DNA of 64,000 nt, from contig OU964918.1 in assembly GCA_918807975.1 (NCBI GenBank), positions 30,488,477 through 30,552,476 on the forward strand, given 5' to 3'. This DNA is from Aplidium turbinatum (Eukaryota > Chordata > Ascidiacea > Aplousobranchia > Polyclinidae). Shown here one piece after another: positions 59,101-64,000 of the stretch. The notes beneath the pieces were generated by a model that was not told the DNA's origin, made no database searches, and saw nothing but the letters and a program-made list of their open reading frames with translations. The position numbers and the translations under genes were made by a program. Each line of letters opens with the position of its first letter. Position 1 is the stretch's first letter.

Positions 59101-62100
59101 TGTAGGCTATAGCCTACAGTTTATTTATGCTTGAGGTGGAGAAAGGCAAAACATCTATTCATTAAGGGTCTGCAGGTTCGTCGTCAGAAAAGTCGCATTC
59201 ATCCGTTTCTGTTGTTTCATCATCTGATTCTGTTCCGTCTTGATCCAAACCCTTCTCACTTTGCAGAACGTTGTCCAGCGTGGACGGAACTGGACCTCTA
59301 TGAAACCAAACCAGTGAATTCGCCATCTTCCAAACGCCAGCCGCTTTCAACTGGTTTCTGGAAAAAGCTTCCTTTTTCAGCAGCATGATTCCAAATGCCA
59401 CAAATGTAATTCGCTCTGAGTATTTTCTGATAGAGCACAGTTTTGCACGGGGGAAAGTTGCTTCCATCTGAACCTTTCAGTCGTCGCAATGGATTGGAAC
59501 CTTTCGATTTGTATGTCTCAATGAATTTTTTAAATCGTAATTCATTAACGCAATGATCACTTTTACATCCATACATCTGGCACACAAATTTTTCAATGCC
59601 TTTTTCAATGTTTTCATCAAGATTTTTCGAATAGGCTATCCCAAAGCAGCAAAGGTATGTTGAGCATGCACATTTTTCTCCAATATATTAAGGGGTCGAG
59701 CCTTCCCTTTACCCGAAAAAGCAGCTGTTTGATCACAGCCTGTAAAGCAATGAAAACCGGGAAGCGACCGAAGCATGTCTGGAGATAAAGTACTGCCAAG
59801 CTTTGATACATCAATATATCTCAGAGTGTTGTTTGCCTTTACACCAACTTCCATCCATATGTTACGTCTTTTTGTACAAACGACAAATTTCCCAACAATA
59901 TAATCAGAACATTCGTGTCATTAGAGCGGACTACCACATTTTTCACATCGTGGCATGCGGTGACGATGTGGCACATTAGGCGCGTATCTGCTTCTTCGTG
60001 GTAGCATAACAAGGACTCCTCTTCACCACACAACATTTTTTCGCCATCTTTTCGATAAACATAACATTTTTCATCAAGTGTTACATAAAAGAACCTTAAG
60101 TCGAGGAAGCTGGAATACTCATTTGATTTTCAAGAATTAACAAGAAAATGCACCAATGCTTGCTTGAAGTTGTCATTCCTCATTGCGGCTGCAAAATTAA
60201 CAGGTCGTTTTATGGCCTCTCCTTCGATGACGTAGGCTATTGCTGATCGCCGAAGCCATGAATTGCTCGGCGATCTCGCTTGGCATCTTTCATGGACGGC
60301 GATACAGTTCTATCGAAAACAACGTGTATTGTTTTCCCACTGTGTCTGCACAATTTCTTCAAAGTCGTCTTTGCAACACCTCCGAACGTCATTGGCAAAT
60401 CTCCAAGAGTGTGAAGAAGAAACATACCATCGATTTCGAGAGCCTTCAAAAGCATTGAATTTTGGCTTGATTTCATCGTTGCATCCATATGGCACAAAGA
60501 CAGTGGTACTGGTGTGAGGGGGTAAGACAGCATCAATTCCACGTCTACCTTGTGATCTACTGCTAAACATAGAAGCCTTCCCATCAAATTGCGTTCCATT
60601 CTCAACTGATAAAATTTGCCTTCGCGGGTTATGCTTTTCACAACGGCAGCTTCAGAAGCAAAGTTGCAGATTTTGTTTCTACGTGTTGGCTTGTTGAAGG
60701 TGCTAGCGTCCTAGTGGCATTGATTTGTAAATTTCTTTCTATCCTCAGTTCCTTTTTGAAAAACATTCAAAAGAAAATTTGAAGTGACAGAAGCGACTGC
60801 TTTTCCTGTGCTAATATTGAATAGAAAGGATACATCGAAGCTTGCACTAAATGGATTAACTGTACTGCTTATTTTTTCGCATTAGTTTATCCAAATGTCT
60901 GCGGTCTCTATCGATGCTTGAAGGACGAAGGTCAAATGATGCTTTCTCTGCTGATGTCATCCCCAGATCTTCATAGAAGTTGTGAAGGATCGATCGGCGC
61001 ATAAAGTGGGTAAGTGCCCATCTCCGTCTGGCACCAATTGAATTAGTGAAAAACGAAATCCCAGTGAGTCGATTGGCGGATTCTGCATTGATTGTTTGCT
61101 CCAAAGTTTGATCAACAGCACATCCGCAGAAGTTTATTTGAGTTCTTTTTACGGACAAGATGCCTTGTTCAAACAGATCACTTATTCCAGGGCGAATTGC
61201 TTCCATTTTTAGCATGTTATCCTGCAGTCGCAAAATCCATCTTGCATAATTTGGTTGGTTGAAAATGAAGAACACGCTTGACATCTCTCCTATGCAGTGC
61301 ACAAACAACTGATGATTTGCAGAATGAACACTCCGAGCAAAGAAGAGGTACGTCTTGACAAGTTTTAAGTATCCATACCAGCAGGCCTACTGGGCAGTCT
61401 TGCCATTTTCTTCTGTTTCGGTTTTTCTTGAAAATTCTTGGTAGGAACTCAAAAAGTCTTTAACATCGTCATCCATAAAGCCAATCGTTGACTGGGATGG
61501 ACGAATACATAAACGACGCAGTTCTTCGTCTAGATTTTCAGGAGCAGGGCATTGTAACAAGAATTGATTAAAATGCAAGATTTCTAATGCTGTTCTATTC
61601 GTTTGCACCTATTGTAATGAGTACCACGCAGAAATTCGTTAAGGGATCCTTCGGCAAGAATACCAGCTTCTGTTAGGATGTATGGACCACCTGAACCATC
61701 CAAGTACTTACCCATAGCTTTAAAGAACGCCATGCAAATGTGGAAACCACCCAGTAATATGAACAAGCGGTCACATTTTGGACTTTCTTGCTCTTGAATG
61801 GTGACGGCATGTTTTGCAATGGCCAGCTCGTATGTAACACACAGGTACTCTTGCTACCATATGTACGTATGCTACTGTACACTACAGTCTTCAATCGGTG
61901 AAATATTAAATTATAGTTGCTTATTAGGGAATTATGACTTTCGCACCCGGTATCAGTCTTTGTGCTAGGAAAAATCCTCAGGTGAAGCAAAAAAATGTTG
62001 ACGTTTTGCAAACACTTGTTTCCATCTAAATAGGATACAACCTTGAATTTGGGGTTGTATATCCTAAAATGAGGTTAAGCCCCACCTTGGAGCCACAAGA

Positions 62101-63518
62101 AAAGTTGTTTCAAACTCGATGGAACGCGTCCCAACTGATGATAAAAGTTCCATCTTTGTAGCCTACCTTGATGTTATTTTTACGTATTTTGTTCCAGCTT
62201 TGGGGCTCTTTATTCGGGAATGCCCCACCTGGGGCGACCAAATTTGAATGTTCTGAAATCCGTAAGTGAGGTACTATCACCTACACTTGGTTTCATCGAT
62301 GTACCTTATGATGTTAATTTTGTGAATTTTAGGGGTTTTACCTCCAAAATAGGGTTGAGCCCCACCTTGGGGCCATAGGAAAACTTGTTTCGGACTCAGT
62401 GGAACATGCCCTAACTGATGATACAAGTTCCATCTTTGTACCTTATGATGTTATTTTTACGTATTTTGCCCCAACTTTGAGGCCCCCTTATTCGGGAATG
62501 CCCCACCTGGGGCGACCAAATTTGAATGTTCTGAAATCCGTAAGTGAGGTACTATCACCTACACTTGGTTTCATCCATGTATCTTATGATGTTAATTTTG
62601 TGAAATTTAGGGGTAATACCCCTAAAATGAGGTTAAGCCCCACCTTGGGGCCATAAGAAAAGTTGTTTCGTACTCAGTGGAACATGCCCCAACTGATGAA
62701 AGAAGTTCCATCTTTGTACCTTATGATGTTATTTTTACGTATTTTGCCCCAACTTTGGGGGCCCCTTATTGGGGAATGCCCCACCTGGGGCACCCAGATC
62801 GACTTGTTCCAAAGTCTACAAGTGAAGGCATAAACTCTGGCGTAGGTTTTGTTCTTGTACCTTATGATGTTTTTTTGACCCCCAAAATGGGTTTTTCACC
62901 GGGCCGTAGCCCCCAAACGCCCCAGCAGTGAAACCTCGGATGTGGGTTTCTGAACATCCCACAGTGGGGCAAGGTTGATAAAACACTCAAACCTTTTGTA
63001 CCTTATGATGTTACAAAAACGTCACGGGCTGCCGGACTATCAGATTATGCTTGATGACATGAGTTGCAGATAGACTTCAGTGCATTAAACAACATGTTTG
63101 TGGACACCGATATTGGATTTCTTTGTCTCTCTGTCCATGTGACTTACATAAATCCTCAACCAAGCAAGTATCTATTCTAGACAGAACAAAATCTACAACT
63201 TAAAATATAGGAATGGTCTTAGCAATTGTTAAGAGTTGTTTAGTAGGCTAGGCTACTTGATGAATTTAAACCAGGAACCATAATCTTAGACTAATTCCTC
63301 TGATATCATATTTCAGAAATTTGCTAAATAGTGAAAGACAAGTTGTTTACAAAATTTTGTTGTCAAAGCATTGTTTAGTGGGCTCAGACTTCGATTTGAC
63401 TCTACAAGAGCATTAACTTTTTTTCCAGACAAATGCAATGGGATTAAAGAAAAATTAAAACCGAGATCTGTGCCTTCAAGTGGATTTCGGGAAATTCTTA
63501 ATGTTGACGAGAGAAAAG
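56182..63518 (+). CDS. FAM69/DIPK1-like gene B, exons 1 and 2 (partial, continues right)
   Basis: Exon 1 is 56182-56302 (40 codons plus one base), exon 2 is 63429-63518; GT-AG, phase 1 at both boundaries, exactly as in gene A. Exon 1 reads MYSFPLLWRK, then LVANGILMTLYYYHSE; gene A has FWRK and LAANGIFVTLNHRFYSQ at the same distance from the start. Exon 2 reads DKCNGIKEKLKPRS and SGFREI against EKCILDKETLKDRS and AGIRGI of gene A. An out-of-frame ATG at 56177 is ignored because only 56182 keeps the distance to WRK. So it is a paralogue with the same short tail, membrane anchor and first lumenal Cys. Exon 3 onwards would lie beyond 64000. Intron 1 (7.1 kb) holds the long-TIR element at 57359-63039. 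Confidence 0.78.
56303..57358. other. Intron 1 of gene B, left part
   Basis: AT-rich; nothing recognised apart from TAGGCTA heptamers. Confidence 0.4.
57359..58130. repeat. Left inverted arm built of about 140-bp units
   Basis: CATCATAAGGTAC or close variants at about 57390, 57530, 57670, 57808, 57960 and 58096. Alternate units also share GGGGCATTCCC and CCAAGGTGGGGCTTAACC. Confidence 0.85.
58252..58625. mobile_element. hAT MITE inside the long-TIR element
   Basis: Ends CAGGGGTGGATTGGC and GCTAATCCGCCCCTG; perfect 8-bp target duplication ATTGTACG at 58244-58251 and 58626-58633. Confidence 0.92.
58634..59161. other. Interior of the long-TIR element, left of the coding region
   Basis: No coding signal I trust; TAGGCTATAGCCTA (two fused heptamers) at about 59105. 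Confidence 0.4.
59162..62000 (-). pseudogene. Large protein of unknown family with PIN/FEN-like acidic motifs, interrupted
   Basis: Minus-strand reading runs from about 62000 to a stop at 59162; it is interrupted several times, so this copy is probably dead. In order: LGGFHICMAFFKAMGKYLDG with SGGPYILTEAGILAEGSLNE; a region with NYARWILRLQ, VDQTLEQTINAESANRLTGI and RRRWALTHFMRR; LMLSYPLTPVPLSLCHMD; VVFDRTVSPSMKDAKRDRR; HEEADTRLMCHIV; VVRSNDTNVLIILLGNL; LPGFHCFTGCDQTAAFSGKG; RANYICGIWNHA; and an acidic tail. I recall this protein type as an uncharacterised, many-copy family in marine invertebrates and arthropods. The acidic residues in FD, EEAD, NDTN and GCD are spaced like the metal-binding positions of PIN/FEN/XPG nucleases; that function is my inference. 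Confidence 0.65.
62035..63039. repeat. Right inverted arm built of about 140-bp units
   Basis: GTACCTTATGATG or variants at about 62168, 62300, 62440, 62582, 62720, 62858 and 63000. The unit at 62159-62165 has a TAGCCTA insertion that the equivalent units lack. Confidence 0.85.
63043..63428. other. Intron 1 of gene B, right part
   Basis: Ends in a polypyrimidine tract and CAG at 63426-63428. TAGGCTAGGCTA at about 63245. Confidence 0.5.
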
Positions 63519-63936
63519 GTCAGCATAAAAACTCCAAGAATTGCGTATATGGCAACTAAATCTGTGTAGCCTGAGTAGTTTTGCCCTATGTGATGCCACC
63601 AGGCACCAACCACCCAGGCTTGTATGAGCATTGTGCACTGTGCAGCCTGATGCATCAACCTGCGCTTGTTCAAAAATGTTTTTTACCATCATAGTCTAAC
63701 ATGTCTAGGCAAAACGCAATTATCGCATTCCATTTTTTTAACCGTGTGTGTGAATTTTATTTAGGAAAGAATATTAAGTATAAAAACTTGAGAACGTTTC
63801 AAATTAAACATCGCGTAGACCGAAATTAAGTTTCAAAGTATATGGTAATTGCTCTCACTGGTCACACAAAGTCAAAACTGAATGCTTTTCAGCATTTTAT
63901 ATTTTCACAAATGTTCAGTAACTTAGGCTACTGGCA
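63519..63936. other. Intron 2 of gene B, visible part
   Basis: AT-rich; nothing recognised. Confidence 0.4.
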
Positions 63937-64000
63937 GGGGCGCCGGAACGATTTTTGACTGGGGGGGGGCAAGATTACGAAAAAAGGGCACTTTTGGTTA
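63937..64000. mobile_element. hAT MITE left end, cut by the window edge
   Basis: CAGGGGCGCCGGAACGATTT and following bases match 36738 onwards. Confidence 0.8.

Larger units (their letters stand above)
57359..63039 (-). mobile_element. Long-TIR DNA element with PIN/FEN-nuclease-like coding region
   Basis: Ends TAGTCCGGCAGCCCGTGACG and the exact inverse, flanked by TCA on both sides (57356-57358, 63040-63042). The inverted arms are about 0.8 kb (left) and 1 kb (right), built from units of about 140 bases, each with CATCATAAGGTAC. The outer parts of the arms are nearly identical. Between them a minus-strand coding region (59162 to about 62000) and a nested hAT (58252-58625). I cannot assign it to a named superfamily; the 3-bp duplication could be chance. 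Confidence 0.7.

Noticed and set aside
62677-62931. 84-residue open frame, mirrored almost exactly at 57467-57721
   Set aside because: It lies in the inverted arms and spans two repeat units; the mirror image follows from arm identity, not from protein constraint.

Overview
The window is animal (metazoan) nuclear DNA: AT-rich, with spliced genes on the + strand and a very heavy load of transposable elements. Evidence is GT-AG introns with consistent phases, tRNA-derived SINEs, LINEs, a BEL/Pao-type retroelement, and hAT, Kolobok, pogo and mariner transposons. Nothing bacterial is present. I cannot name the species; a marine or aquatic invertebrate or a fish would fit the repeat families.

Two host genes are visible. 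Gene A (17324-25972) is a complete seven-exon gene predicting a 486-residue type II membrane protein that I read as a divergent FAM69/DIPK1 kinase-like protein of the secretory pathway. Gene B begins at 56182 with a clearly paralogous first exon and has a matching second exon at 63429-63518; the rest lies beyond the window. Both share strand and intron phase, so they look like a dispersed tandem duplication separated by about 30 kb of repeats.

Layout: 1-3130 BEL/Pao gag region and LTR; 3131-8391 SINEs, LINE scrap, a TTAA-flanked element holding a pogo-type element and a solo LTR; 8960-16883 a LINE split by a hAT, then hATs nested to three levels, one with a recognisable transposase; 17324-25972 gene A, its introns filled with MITEs, SINEs and an 861-bp foldback; 27438-31967 a hAT split by a 2.65-kb tandem-repeat-rich insertion with 148-bp terminal direct repeats; 34860-44943 a 10-kb hAT holding a Kolobok (THAP) element, further hATs, a pogo, a mariner and an 18S rRNA fragment; 45104-55000 SINEs, LINEs, foldbacks and hATs; 56182 to the end gene B, its first intron holding a 5.7-kb element with roughly 0.8-1 kb repeat-built inverted ends and a PIN/FEN-nuclease-like coding region.

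The most unusual signal is not a gene. The heptamer TAGGCTA/TAGCCTA occurs about 90 times by eye (I would expect fewer than ten by chance at this composition). In nine places a sister copy, opposite arm, repeat unit or reading frame shows that it arose by inserting five bases (GGCTA) at a TA, i.e. TA became TA-GGC-TA. Removing the five bases restores the frame in a hAT, a THAP and a pogo transposase.
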